From the IMG/VR virus record IMGVR_UViG_3300034103_000920, positions 1 through 59,253 of that record: 59,253 nt of DNA. One strand, 5' to 3'. This document shows positions 16,701-26,293 of this stretch, piece by piece; the stretch's first letter is position 1; the number at the start of each line of letters is the position of its first letter. The notes under the pieces are model-generated. The model was given only the letters and a program-made list of their open reading frames with translations, did no database searches and was not told where the DNA came from. Source of the stretch: a virus. The position numbers were made by a program, and so were the translations under genes.

Positions 16701-17287
16701 CTGAATTGGTAGAATTTAATACTCTGGTGGAAGTTACTGGCCTTGTCAACAAAAAAGGTATAGGAGAAGGCAAAGGATTCTGGAATTCTACAAGAAGTTT
16801 CTTGGATTCCGATAAATACATCCAAGATAGTTATTATTATCAAGATTATTCTTATGAAATCAGGGCTGCAAAAAATCTTTCTAAATACAAAGATATAATT
16901 AACGAAACTTTCCACTCTGCTGGTTCTGAATTATTTGGTAAGTATTTATACAAAGATCTAAATACTTCTATTATGCAAATCGCATATGATCAATCATATG
17001 CTAATACTGATCCTGTTACACTTTATACTCTAGTTTCAGGAGATTTTATTACTTGTGATGAGGATCATTTCACAGTAGATACATATGTTTATGACTATTA
17101 TGAATATGCTGATATTCCTACAGTTTCTGTTGATAATATTGCAATCAAAGTTGACAATATAACTAACAGATCTGATTTTATTGTTATCTCTGTCGATAGA
17201 GATTTGAACTCAAATGGGGATATTTACGTTCATCTAACAGCAGACAGTAATTCTAGATTCGTAACTTCGGATATTATTGCTTATTAA
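13712..17287 (+). CDS. gp7: Baseplate wedge initiator, gp7-like
   Basis: The 1191-aa protein carries near its N-terminus (about 15-125) the block that in T4 gp7 (1032 aa) is C-terminal: FYQEDGPTFILFMKAYYEWM, then KRFLLKHILDVYRSKGSIYC and YKLLFRLIYDEDVDIYLPG. So the conserved gp7 core is present but the T4 N-terminal part is missing. The rest consists of beta modules. Two long copies (about 445-520 and 665-740) share HxIVLVxNxxxYxFYANSxGF and FAKGDxVYYQVP-x-x-NTxL-x-GLTGN; a third shorter copy is at 752-782. gp7 starts wedge assembly with gp8, gp10 and others. The assignment follows from the block and from its position after gp6. Confidence 0.8.
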   Translation: MEFSVEKYISNFVENQFPQFYQEDGPTFILFMKAYYEWMESEGNPIGEARSLFDNRDIDNTTEDFLQHFQKKYLYGIPFDIISNKRFLLKHILDVYRSKGSIYCYKLLFRLIYDEDVDIYLPGTDVMRVSDGNWYKPQYLEITDNDVMKDWVGKTIVGTSSNTFAVVENYVQQRYNNDIVNLVYITNVLPNGGEFIIGEKIIRYDFFANSEINYQAPVVLGSMYNLDVTIGGQDFNVGDVLKLVYRDPITDDIISYGKEGLIRVAEVFKQIGALTIRVQSSGFGFTANSLTFLYNDTYDKTGTGGGFNIRNLYSKRYVLYNDDIIYNYKRVYLNDATFGFDKNLIGNINSTLNDVLTYKGGTFGRILNLRNIKIGNNYTKPATTFTRSVITSNELPGKVTYSADALEVRELIYTGIATNYNNTDIITVVNLRSNVNIRDARGTTDPAELHDIVLVSNGAIYQFYANSQGFSNTSDVIYIYQADDYFAKGDKVYYQVPTNNTALRGLTGNNYYWINFVNTTSIALTANALGTNATLSLSTNSTGGNLSFVVTNPGTNFINLNPTIVVSNSIGGNSSGSGAVFDVGFAYYVTGSTPVLGANVDILAVVREADNPAETHYIEDETGTQFAFYANGNGFSLLGNWIKPIKLSRGYNVANVSINNTAPGANSNETHSIVLVRNNVSYNFYANSSGFDYNTDTIKISSASSYFAKGDRVYYQVPNSNTPLNGLTGNTYYYVNFVNSSSISLEYSELTFGQRIEYVVPNGNTALDGLTGNSYYYINYTNNYIVTLTSDEITNANFGTVFSEVFEANDVICFQANSADSNTVEFQVIKEVVSNTKMYLYGNTIYNSTDKAKYFMAPTTIPANFAKYDTLMYSANGSINGENEKITAIPSSGNNAIKSVTSLDSGIGYVEGEEVTAYLYNAVSDAITIVQGGTGYANNEKLVFAGGDPGTIATGFITTNTTGGIVDATVLNGGSGYRQAPQVLVQTKNGKNAFLTSELVEFNTLVEVTGLVNKKGIGEGKGFWNSTRSFLDSDKYIQDSYYYQDYSYEIRAAKNLSKYKDIINETFHSAGSELFGKYLYKDLNTSIMQIAYDQSYANTDPVTLYTLVSGDFITCDEDHFTVDTYVYDYYEYADIPTVSVDNIAIKVDNITNRSDFIVISVDRDLNSNGDIYVHLTADSNSRFVTSDIIAY

Positions 17288-17301
17288 AAGGGGACAAATT
17301 T

Positions 17302-18237
17302 ATGGGTACATATCAAGAAATTGATGTTGGAACGACAGCTAATGATGGAACTGGCGATCCACTAAGAACTGCTATGATTAAGGTTAATGAAAGTTTGGCT
17401 AATGCTTTCAGTAATCCTACAGTCACTAGTTGGGTAACAGTTGGTAATGCAACGTCAAATGTTATCCTTACTTCAAATTCAACAGCGGCTCCAAGCGTTC
17501 AGGTCGCTAATGCTACAAATTCTTCAAAATCAGTAGTAAATACATACACAATTCAGGTTTCTAACAATACATATACTGCCAATTTAACAGCTGCGCAGCT
17601 TAGTATCGGAAATACAACCTCTGGAGCTTTTGGGGCAACAGTAAACAGTTCTGTTATCGCTATTGGAAACGCAACATCAAATGTATTTGCTAATGGAACT
17701 AATATTTCTATTGCTAATAACACTCAGGGTTCTATAGTTATTCATCCAAATAGAATTCTTGTTGGTGCTAACGTTAGCATTAATAACCAAGCTATTTCCT
17801 GTGGTAATACATCAGCAAACTTGCTTTTGGATTATAGTATTGTTCGTGTTGCCAACGGTACTTCTGGTCAGGCTAATGTTGAACCTGGTAAAATAACCGT
17901 TGGTGCTAATGTTACTATTAATACAACTATGGCCACTCTGCCGGCAGCTAATGTAGTATCAAACACTGGATTTACATTAGGTTCGCATACAGCCGCTGCT
18001 AATGGTTACACTTTTCTTCCAAACGGTCTAAAGATGACTTGGGGATGGGTGTTGTCTAACACTAGCACTGGTTCTATATCTTTTGCAGACGTTTTTAGTA
18101 CTGCAGTATTTTCAATTACTGCTACAGGTAATACTGCAGATTACGTTTATTTTACAGCAAGAACAGTAAGCGGTGCAACAGTAAGAACTTCTAATGCTAC
18201 TGCAACAAACGTTTATTATATTGCTATCGGTAAGTAA
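17302..18237 (+). CDS. Short fibre-like baseplate protein
   Basis: The 311-aa product starts with YQEIDVGTTANDGTGDPLRT and AMIKVNE, an N-terminal motif frequent in T4-like marine phage fibres and wedge proteins. The middle (40-220) is made of short Asn/Thr/Ser/Val repeats of the type GNATSNV and VGANVSINN, expected to form a trimeric fibre shaft. The C-terminal 85 residues (GYTFLPNGLKMTWGW onward, Tyr and Thr-rich strands) look like the compact tip domain of small phage fibres. A ribosome site AGGGGAC lies before the ATG. It sits between gp7 and gp8, where T4 has none; it may be a gp10/gp12-like or adaptor fibre. Confidence 0.65.
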   Translation: MGTYQEIDVGTTANDGTGDPLRTAMIKVNESLANAFSNPTVTSWVTVGNATSNVILTSNSTAAPSVQVANATNSSKSVVNTYTIQVSNNTYTANLTAAQLSIGNTTSGAFGATVNSSVIAIGNATSNVFANGTNISIANNTQGSIVIHPNRILVGANVSINNQAISCGNTSANLLLDYSIVRVANGTSGQANVEPGKITVGANVTINTTMATLPAANVVSNTGFTLGSHTAAANGYTFLPNGLKMTWGWVLSNTSTGSISFADVFSTAVFSITATGNTADYVYFTARTVSGATVRTSNATATNVYYIAIGK

Positions 18238-18247
18238 GGGTTATTAA

Positions 18248-19807
18248 ATGGGTAAGTTACTACCTACATACAAAAAAGCTCTCATTGATGAAATGAAAGA
18301 TAATATGTTGTCAGGCTCAAGCGATTATTACGCTTTTGCTGCTGATCCTGTTTCTAGCCTTACTGTCCCCACGCTAGCAAACGACGATTATGACACAAAT
18401 TATCCTGTTTGGTCAATGCTTTTTGGTAAACGACTTACTTATAATGATGTTACATTAGTCATAGACAATAAACAATGGGAATATGGAAAAGTATTCGACG
18501 AATATGATAATACCTCAGATACATTACATTCTAACAGTAATTTTTACACTGTGTGTATTCCTGGCATTGTTGGTGGCAACTATTTGATCTATAAATGTAT
18601 AGATAACGCCAATGGCGCTCCTTCTACAATTGACCCAAGCACCATTGGTGACCCTCAAGGCAAATTGTCATTTCAAACTTCAGATGGTTATGTTTGGCGT
18701 TATGTTTATTCTGTTTCTTCTGCAAACTACGATAAATTTGCAACAGATGACTATATTCCAGTTTATACAGATCAAAATATCTATGCTACTGCATCAAGCT
18801 ATTCAGGCGTAGAAGTTGTTGTCATTACTAACCCAGGATCTGGTTATGATGCACACCATGACGGTATTGTAGAAGCTGTTATTAACAGTACCATGATTCA
18901 GATTTCTTCAAATGCATCATCTTTCAATGAATATTATACTAAAAATGGAATTTATATCTATAACACATTAGAAACAACTTCTCAATTAACATATGTGAAA
19001 CAATATATTTCTAATACTACTGGTAATTTCGTAAGAGTGCAAGACGAAGGAATCAATACAGATAATATAATTGAAGGCGAGACTCAATATAAAATCAGCC
19101 CAAGAGTAGTTTTCAATACAGACGCTGATCTCGGAGCTCGACCAAAAGCTTATACTACAATCAATCCTTATCAGAATTCTATTGGTAGTATAATTATGCT
19201 TGACATTGGAACTGGAATCACAAGAGCCAATGTCTCAATTCAGAGTAATACTCTTTGGGGATCCGGAGCCACAGCTTATGCTATTGTTCCTCCTCCTGGA
19301 GGGCATGGAAGCGACCCAGCATCAGAATTAGACGCCAAAGGATTCTGTGTAGCTTTTAGATTTTCTAACAACGAATTGACCACAATACCAGACAATATTA
19401 ATTACTCTAAAATCGGTTTAATGAAAAATCCATACGCTATGGATATAAATTTCGAAAAAAGTGAAAACAGGTATCAAACTAACACTTTTAATCAACTTTT
19501 GAAATTTGATATCAATAACATATATTACACTTTCAACGTTGAAGATGTTATCTATGGAGAAAGTTCTGGCGCTAAAGGAATTATAGCCTTTGTTAATTCT
19601 AGTGCAATGTATGTAGCCGGAGACAGAAGTTTTGAAGATGGTGAGAGAATCACTTATGAAGATGGTACACCTACCCTCAATATAACTATAAGTGCAGAAG
19701 GCGCAATTTACACTAAAGACGTTAGACCTCTTTATGTTCAGAATATAAATACAGTTGAAAGATCAAACACACAGACTGAATCGTTCAAGTTGATTGTAGA
19801 ATTTTAA
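18248..19807 (+). CDS. gp8: Baseplate wedge subunit gp8
   Basis: The 519-aa protein is longer than T4 gp8 (334 aa) but carries its features: FGKRLTYNDVTLVIDNKQWE, YGKVFDEYDNT, YLIYKCIDNANGAPS (T4: WLVYRCLDVPDTG) and DGYVWRYVYSVSSANYDKF (T4: DGYVWEYLFEIPPDVS). The extra length is in the C-terminal half (about 190-460) with strand-rich segments and a VEVVVITNPGSGYDA module that also occurs in other tail proteins. gp8 binds gp7 and gp10 in the wedge. The preceding TAAGGG supplies the ribosome site. Confidence 0.82.
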   Translation: MGKLLPTYKKALIDEMKDNMLSGSSDYYAFAADPVSSLTVPTLANDDYDTNYPVWSMLFGKRLTYNDVTLVIDNKQWEYGKVFDEYDNTSDTLHSNSNFYTVCIPGIVGGNYLIYKCIDNANGAPSTIDPSTIGDPQGKLSFQTSDGYVWRYVYSVSSANYDKFATDDYIPVYTDQNIYATASSYSGVEVVVITNPGSGYDAHHDGIVEAVINSTMIQISSNASSFNEYYTKNGIYIYNTLETTSQLTYVKQYISNTTGNFVRVQDEGINTDNIIEGETQYKISPRVVFNTDADLGARPKAYTTINPYQNSIGSIIMLDIGTGITRANVSIQSNTLWGSGATAYAIVPPPGGHGSDPASELDAKGFCVAFRFSNNELTTIPDNINYSKIGLMKNPYAMDINFEKSENRYQTNTFNQLLKFDINNIYYTFNVEDVIYGESSGAKGIIAFVNSSAMYVAGDRSFEDGERITYEDGTPTLNITISAEGAIYTKDVRPLYVQNINTVERSNTQTESFKLIVEF

Positions 19808-19820
19808 ACAGGATTAGAAA

Positions 19821-22800
19821 ATGCCAATAAACACTAATTTTAACGTCAACCCTTATTTTGACGATTATGATGAAGCTAAAAATTATTATAAAGTCCTATT
19901 CAGACCTTCTACAGCTATCCAGGCACGTGAACTCAATCAAATGCAGACTATTCTGCAGAAACAAATTGATAGATTTGGTCAACATATATTTAAAAACGGC
20001 TCTATAGTATTAGATGGTTCTTTTGATTATGAACATTACATTGATACCGTAAAGGTAGTTTCATTAACCCAAGATCTAGAATCATCATATTTTGTTGGTA
20101 AAATTGTTACTGGATCTGTTTCCGGTGTCGAAGCTTACGTAAAACACGTAGACTATGATTTCGATAATAACGTTTATGTATTTTTCGTTAGATATACAAA
20201 ATCAGGCACAGATACTAATTTCTTTCTAACGGACGAAATTGTCACTGACAACAGCAATCCTAATAATTTCTTTAAAACTGTAGAAGAAGATTGCAACTCA
20301 GTAGGAACTATCTTTAGCATTTCGCAAGGCGTAATGTTCTCAAAAGGCTTTTTTGCAGCCTTTCCTGCGCAAACTGTGGCGCTTTCGTTTTATACCACAA
20401 CTCCTTCTGTGATTGCAGGTTTTAAAGTTGTAGAATCAATCATAACAGATTTACAAGATCCATCTTTATTGGATAACGCTCTAGGATCTCCTAATGAAAA
20501 CGCTCCAGGAGCTCATAGATTTGCAGTAGATCCTACTCTTACTGTTGTTGATTATGATGCTGAGATTACTGATCCTGATTTTTCGATTCTTGTTGTTATT
20601 AAAAATGGCATTATCGAACAGTCTAAAGAAAGAACTGAATACGCAAGAATTTATGACGAATTCGCAAAAAGAACTTATGATGAATCAGGCGATTATTACG
20701 TTTCTGGGTTTAATGCCAGAGTAAGAGAGCATTTAAACGTAAACTCTAATGAAGGACTATTCTCATTAGCAGAGGGTGGCGATTCACAAAAACTAACTAT
20801 CGATATTGATCCAGGTGTTGCTTACGTAAAAGGTTATGAAGTTAATAAACTTGTCACACAGCACATTATTACTGATAAGGGCATAGAATACGAATCTGAA
20901 AACGGTGAAACTATTAATGCAAGAACAAGTGGTTATTATCTAGTCAAAGAAGCTATAGGGACCCTATCTTTAGATACTGGTACTTTAGTAAATCTTTATA
21001 ATACTGCTGAACAGAGAATTACAAATAAAACAACATTATCAACAGCAAATACTGGCGCTTTGATCGGTACTGCTAGAGTTAAGTATTTTGCTTACGATTC
21101 AGGATCTCAGGGTTCAGCTAACGGTTCATATAGATTATATCTATATGATACTCAGCTTACTAACGGTAACATTGCAAATGTTAGATCAGTAGGTATCAGC
21201 TCTACATTTTTTGCTGACATTCAATTAAATTCAAATAGTACTCCAATATTCAACGATTATAATCTTAACACTTTGCTTTATAAAGTTAATACCAATTATA
21301 CTAGATCTCTCAGAGGTAATAATGGTATTTCTGATACAATTTTCAATTTCAGTAGAACAGAAACAAAAACCACAAACTTTGCTACTGGTGGTATCTTAAC
21401 CTTATCTTTGAGTGGTTCAGATCAGGAAGAATTGTCGTATTCTACTGGTTCTCTTTCTTCAACAGAAAAAAGAACTATTCTTCTTACTGTTAATGCTAAT
21501 AAAGATATTCATTTATTCTCGCCATCTGGTGTAGTATCTGGAACTTCTGGTCAGGGCAATCTTACTGGAACTTCTACATATTTCTCTAGATTGAACGCTG
21601 GTGATAGAATCAAAGTAAACGGTAGCTACTATTTTGTAAACACAGTATACAGCGATACATCTATGAGTATTGTAGGTACTCTTTCTAGTAGCCCAGTTTC
21701 TAACGTGATTTATAGATCATACATGGCTGGTGATATAGTTGATTTGACTATAAAGGGCAGTTCAGGTGTAACCAGAAATGTTAGTTTATCATCTTCTGGT
21801 GTCATGACTGTTGATTTGAAGGAAGACACTTCAAACACAACAGGTTCAGTTTCTTGTTCAATCACTTATAATATTACTAGAAGTGGTGCTCAGGAAGTCA
21901 AAAAAATATTGAGTCCTAGACGTTATGTGATGATCAATACAGCAACTAACGTTGCTAATACTGTTGGTCCATATAACTTAGGTTTGCCAGACGTTTATAG
22001 AGTAAGATCTGTAAGAATTAAGACTGGTGCATTTGTTAATAACACTGATGGTGATGATGTAACATCATATTTCGCTCTAGATGATGGTCAAAGAGATTGT
22101 TTTTATGATCACGCTTCTTTGATATTCAAAGGCGGTATTGATATTAAAAACAAATATCTATTGGTGCAATTAGATCATTTTGAGGCAGATTATACTGGCG
22201 GCGCTGGCTATTTTTCTGTTGATTCATACCCAGTTGATGATACGACAGTTTCTGAAAGCACTATTTTCACCTATCAGATACCAGTGTATGCTACATCATA
22301 CGGTGAAATGTTTGAACTAAGAAATGCTATGGACTTTAGACCATACAAAACTGCAACAGCTGCTAGCACTCAAGCTACTTCGACTGGTAATATTTCTGCA
22401 GCGACAGTAAATCCAGCAACAACTACTTCTATGTATGTTCCCACAGGAGGTTTAAGAACTTCTATTCCTGGAAGTAATATGTATATTGACTATTCATATT
22501 ACCTTGCTAGAAGAGATTTGATTGCTGTAGACACCAACGGTAATTTCATTTTATATAAAGGCAAACCAGACATAAATCCTATCAGCCCTATTGCGCCTGA
22601 TAATGTTATGCCTTTGGTCAAAGCTCTCATCAAACCATATCCTTCTTTGTCTGAAACTTATGCAAGACAACTTGGTAACCAAACATATGGTTGTACTGCC
22701 AAAAATATTGCAAATAGAAGATATACTATGAAGGATATTGGCACTATCAAAAATAGAGTTGATAATCTAGATTATTATAATGCTTTGACTCTTCTAGAAA

Positions 22801-25800
22801 AAACAGCAACAGATTTAAATATTACAGATGCTGCTACTGGTCTGGATAGATTTAAAAATGGATTCTTTGTTGACGGTTTCGTAGATCACTCTTTGGGTGA
22901 TACCAGAAATGACGATTATCGATGCTCCATTGATCCTAAAGAAAACTGTATTAGACCTTTTCACGAAGCTGATTCAGTAAAGTATCAATATCAGTCCACA
23001 GGTTCTTCTGGAGTTCAGTTAACTGGTTCTCTTGTAACTAGACCTTACACTGAAACAGTGTTACTAAGCCAAAAAAATATTTCAACTAGAAGAAACATTG
23101 AATACAGTGTTTACAGATTCGTAGGAAGAATGACCTTCCGTCCAGAAACTGATATCTGGCACGACCAAAAAACAGTTGATAAAAAAATCACCTATGGTGA
23201 TGATTTGCCAAATCCTATCTTGTTAAGCACAGAATGGACTTCATGGGAAAAGTATGGCGTAGGTAAACCAGTCTATAACGTTTATTCAACAAATGAAGGA
23301 GGTTATGGTAATAGCTGGAATGGTGGCAAATCATTAGAAGGTTCTTTCTCTAGTTATAAAGAAGCTTTGGATTTTGCTAAACCAGTTAAAACAAATACTC
23401 TTCCTGCTAATTATTATGCATATAATGCAGGTGGTGGTTATAACCCAAGAACTCCTTACTATTTGGCTAATGGTCAATTAGTTACCGGTTATTTTGGATG
23501 GTCAACAAACCCAGATATAGCCGTTCAAATGGGCAGTGGTAATTTAGGTAGTAATACACCTGATAATTTCATGCGTTCCTTTGCTATTGAAGGAACAGAT
23601 CCGGGCACTACAGAACGCAGAAGTAAAGTAGAAAAATCTCTTGATTGGGGAACTGAAACACAAACTCTAGGTTCTTTCGTAACTGATGTTACCTTAGCAA
23701 CATATATCAGACCACAGACTATAACCATAATAGTTCAGGGTCTAAAGGCCAGAACTAGATACTGGGTCTACTTTGATTCAGAAAATATGACCAGCTATTG
23801 TTCTCAGTGGGTAGCATCTAATCTTTTTGGCGCTAAACCAGATAGCTATAAAACAGAGGGTGCTGAGCTAATTACTAATGACGGCGGTGATCTTGTATTC
23901 GATTTGAGATTACCAACAACTGGTAAACGCTTTAAAGTTGGCACTAAGGAAGTTATTGTAACTGACTCGCCAACTAATGCTGTTGATGCAACTTCACACG
24001 CCAGAGGTTATTGGACTTCTTTAGGAATCAACGCTCAGAAACAAAACACTATTGTTTCTACTGTTGTTCCTACTATTGAAACTAACTCAACCCCAGAAGA
24101 AAGATTTATTCCAGGAAAGGGACAAACTCTAGAAATTTGGGCTTGTTCATGTATGGCATATTCGTTTAAAGTTGATGTTCCACCAACAGAAGATGGTATT
24201 TTCCTAACTTCTGTAGACATTTTCATCGAATCAATGCACCCAACTCTTGGTGTTTGGTTTGAAATTAGAGAAATGAATGCCGGTGGTGTTACCAAGAATC
24301 AGGTTCCTTATTCTGAAGTTTGGATGAAGAGAACTGATCCTAGAATCAAGTTGAATCCTGTTGGAACAACTAATTTCCAAGCCACAAAGGTAAACTTCCC
24401 TGCACCTGTTTACCTAATGAATAACACTTCTTACGCATTTGTTATTCACACTGAAGGTTTGAACCCTGATACATATTTCTGGGTTTCAAGACTTGGCGAA
24501 ACTGACGTTCTTACTAATAGTCAAATTACTAGTAGAAGATTGACAGGAACTTTGTATACCACTAATAACAATACTAATTATGATATGGTTCCTGACGTTG
24601 ATTTGACTTGTACTTTCAATAGAGCAAACTTTGCTGTCGGTTCCGGAACTGCTATGCTTGGTAACATTCCTGTTGAATATATTAAGCTAAAATCAGGTGC
24701 TGGAGCTTTCACTAATTATGGTGAAGAAATTGTTGGCTCTGCTAAACTAGCATTGACAAGCATAGTTTCAACAGGAAACACTATTGTAATAGGTGATATT
24801 TTAACAGGTTCAAGCTCAGGCGCTGTTGGAAATGTTACTGCAGTAGGCGCTGGTTCATTGTATTCTACCACAGGAATTGGTTTCTCTAACACTGAAACTG
24901 TTACTGTTAAGAATTCATCAGGAACTCTTAAGAATATTTCAGCTACAGTAAATGGTGTTTATAGTGGTTCAGGAAAACTAAAATCATACGATAGCGCAAA
25001 TAATATTTTTATTATTGAAGATTCAAACGGATTGTATCTAGCGAACGGTGTAGTAAAAGGTGTTAGAAGTGCTAACGTTGGTGTAATTGATTCATTCACT
25101 TATTACCCATATTCAACCACTTGTTTGAAGCCTCATTATCTAACATTTAGAAACACTTCTTGTGGTTTCGAAAAGAGAGGCTGGAGATCTGATACAAACG
25201 CATATGGTAATTATTATCCTGGAATACCAGATGTTTCTTCAGATTTTTACGAAGAAAATAAAATACTTTCTAGAGTAAATGAGATATCGTTGAACTCTAG
25301 TAATCCAAGTTCACAGGCCAGAGCAACATTAACTACTTCTAGTGTATATGTTTCACCTGTTATTGACTTGTCAAGAGGTAATAGCGTTTATGTTCATAAT
25401 TTGATTAATGCAGACGACCCGGATGTATTGATATTGGATAATATTGATCAGGGAGCTAATACTATAATCATAGGCGATAAAATCGTCGGAACAGTAAATG
25501 GATATGTTACTTCTATAATAGGTAATACTGTTATTACTGACGTAAATGGATATGCAAACGCTGAAATTATTACTGTGTATGAATCTACAGGAACAACAAG
25601 TAAAGGCATATCTGCCAATGTTATTAGTGTTTCTAGATCCGAAGATCAAATCTCTGGCGGAAGTCTAATAAATAGATATATTAGTAAAGTCATTACTTTG
25701 GCAGAAGGCCAAGATGCAGAAGATTTGATAGTAAAAATAACTGCATATAGACCTGTTGGAACTGACGTCAAAGTTTGGTTTAAAGTTGCTAATGCAGAGG

Positions 25801-26081
25801 ATTATCAAGGTTTAAGTAATAAAAAATGGACACCAATGGTTTATTTTGACTCGATTTATAGTTCAAGCGTAAACAATAGAGATTTCTTAGAATTTGATTA
25901 TTCTGTAAATCCTGATAATTATGATGGTAATGGTATATTGCAATATACATCTGAAGGAAACACTTTCAAGGGATTCAAACAGTTCCAAATTAAGATTGGA
26001 TTGTATGGTAATGCTGACGGTATAAGTTCAGCTCTAGTTCCTAAAGTTGGTGACCTAAGAGTTATTGCACTACAGAGATAA
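19821..26081 (+). CDS. Giant DUF4815-type virion structural protein
   Basis: The 2086-aa protein is the largest in the window. The N-terminus (MPINTNFNVNPYFDDYDEAK, then YYKVLFRPSTAIQARELNQM) matches the start of DUF4815 proteins of T4-like marine phages, which are virion components. It has no known enzyme motif. The chain is beta-rich throughout. Two related modules near 1655-1715 and 1880-1940 share GDxLTGxxxG / GDKIVGTVNG followed by INTVIT-like strands and VTV-x-x-STGT-x-KxISA. A Tyr/Phe-rich segment near 1190-1260 and RYWVYFDSENMTSYCSQW follow. Its place after gp8 suggests a large peripheral wedge protein or fibre anchor, perhaps in the position of gp10. The role is inference. Confidence 0.75.
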   Translation: MPINTNFNVNPYFDDYDEAKNYYKVLFRPSTAIQARELNQMQTILQKQIDRFGQHIFKNGSIVLDGSFDYEHYIDTVKVVSLTQDLESSYFVGKIVTGSVSGVEAYVKHVDYDFDNNVYVFFVRYTKSGTDTNFFLTDEIVTDNSNPNNFFKTVEEDCNSVGTIFSISQGVMFSKGFFAAFPAQTVALSFYTTTPSVIAGFKVVESIITDLQDPSLLDNALGSPNENAPGAHRFAVDPTLTVVDYDAEITDPDFSILVVIKNGIIEQSKERTEYARIYDEFAKRTYDESGDYYVSGFNARVREHLNVNSNEGLFSLAEGGDSQKLTIDIDPGVAYVKGYEVNKLVTQHIITDKGIEYESENGETINARTSGYYLVKEAIGTLSLDTGTLVNLYNTAEQRITNKTTLSTANTGALIGTARVKYFAYDSGSQGSANGSYRLYLYDTQLTNGNIANVRSVGISSTFFADIQLNSNSTPIFNDYNLNTLLYKVNTNYTRSLRGNNGISDTIFNFSRTETKTTNFATGGILTLSLSGSDQEELSYSTGSLSSTEKRTILLTVNANKDIHLFSPSGVVSGTSGQGNLTGTSTYFSRLNAGDRIKVNGSYYFVNTVYSDTSMSIVGTLSSSPVSNVIYRSYMAGDIVDLTIKGSSGVTRNVSLSSSGVMTVDLKEDTSNTTGSVSCSITYNITRSGAQEVKKILSPRRYVMINTATNVANTVGPYNLGLPDVYRVRSVRIKTGAFVNNTDGDDVTSYFALDDGQRDCFYDHASLIFKGGIDIKNKYLLVQLDHFEADYTGGAGYFSVDSYPVDDTTVSESTIFTYQIPVYATSYGEMFELRNAMDFRPYKTATAASTQATSTGNISAATVNPATTTSMYVPTGGLRTSIPGSNMYIDYSYYLARRDLIAVDTNGNFILYKGKPDINPISPIAPDNVMPLVKALIKPYPSLSETYARQLGNQTYGCTAKNIANRRYTMKDIGTIKNRVDNLDYYNALTLLEKTATDLNITDAATGLDRFKNGFFVDGFVDHSLGDTRNDDYRCSIDPKENCIRPFHEADSVKYQYQSTGSSGVQLTGSLVTRPYTETVLLSQKNISTRRNIEYSVYRFVGRMTFRPETDIWHDQKTVDKKITYGDDLPNPILLSTEWTSWEKYGVGKPVYNVYSTNEGGYGNSWNGGKSLEGSFSSYKEALDFAKPVKTNTLPANYYAYNAGGGYNPRTPYYLANGQLVTGYFGWSTNPDIAVQMGSGNLGSNTPDNFMRSFAIEGTDPGTTERRSKVEKSLDWGTETQTLGSFVTDVTLATYIRPQTITIIVQGLKARTRYWVYFDSENMTSYCSQWVASNLFGAKPDSYKTEGAELITNDGGDLVFDLRLPTTGKRFKVGTKEVIVTDSPTNAVDATSHARGYWTSLGINAQKQNTIVSTVVPTIETNSTPEERFIPGKGQTLEIWACSCMAYSFKVDVPPTEDGIFLTSVDIFIESMHPTLGVWFEIREMNAGGVTKNQVPYSEVWMKRTDPRIKLNPVGTTNFQATKVNFPAPVYLMNNTSYAFVIHTEGLNPDTYFWVSRLGETDVLTNSQITSRRLTGTLYTTNNNTNYDMVPDVDLTCTFNRANFAVGSGTAMLGNIPVEYIKLKSGAGAFTNYGEEIVGSAKLALTSIVSTGNTIVIGDILTGSSSGAVGNVTAVGAGSLYSTTGIGFSNTETVTVKNSSGTLKNISATVNGVYSGSGKLKSYDSANNIFIIEDSNGLYLANGVVKGVRSANVGVIDSFTYYPYSTTCLKPHYLTFRNTSCGFEKRGWRSDTNAYGNYYPGIPDVSSDFYEENKILSRVNEISLNSSNPSSQARATLTTSSVYVSPVIDLSRGNSVYVHNLINADDPDVLILDNIDQGANTIIIGDKIVGTVNGYVTSIIGNTVITDVNGYANAEIITVYESTGTTSKGISANVISVSRSEDQISGGSLINRYISKVITLAEGQDAEDLIVKITAYRPVGTDVKVWFKVANAEDYQGLSNKKWTPMVYFDSIYSSSVNNRDFLEFDYSVNPDNYDGNGILQYTSEGNTFKGFKQFQIKIGLYGNADGISSALVPKVGDLRVIALQR

Positions 26082-26082
26082 T

Positions 26083-26292
26083 ATGATGGAACAAAAAACA
26101 GAAAAAGAAGGTCTATACAGAGATTTGTCAACAGGGGCGTTATTAAATAAAAATAACGCTGGCCTGTTGGCTTATAAAATAAGAAGAGAAAAAGAGAAAG
26201 AATTCGAATCTTTCAAAGAAAAAATAAAAAGAATTGATGATGACATTTCTGAAATTAAAAACGTTCTAAAAGCTATAGCAGAGAAGATCTAG
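26083..26292 (+). CDS. Small charged helical protein of the T4-like marine type
   Basis: A 69-aa protein starting at the ATG 2 nt after the previous stop; an in-frame ATG at 26065 inside the upstream gene is possible but less likely. The sequence runs LYRDLSTGALLNKNNAGLLA, then YKIRREKEKEFESF and a coiled-coil-like tail with DDDISEIKNVL. Short proteins with this plan (D-x-x-x-x-A-L-L-N then a Y-K-x-R-R-E-K-E helix) are common beside structural genes in T4-like phages; no function is known to me. It may be an assembly factor or a small virion protein. Confidence 0.65.
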   Translation: MMEQKTEKEGLYRDLSTGALLNKNNAGLLAYKIRREKEKEFESFKEKIKRIDDDISEIKNVLKAIAEKI

Positions 26293-26293
26293 A

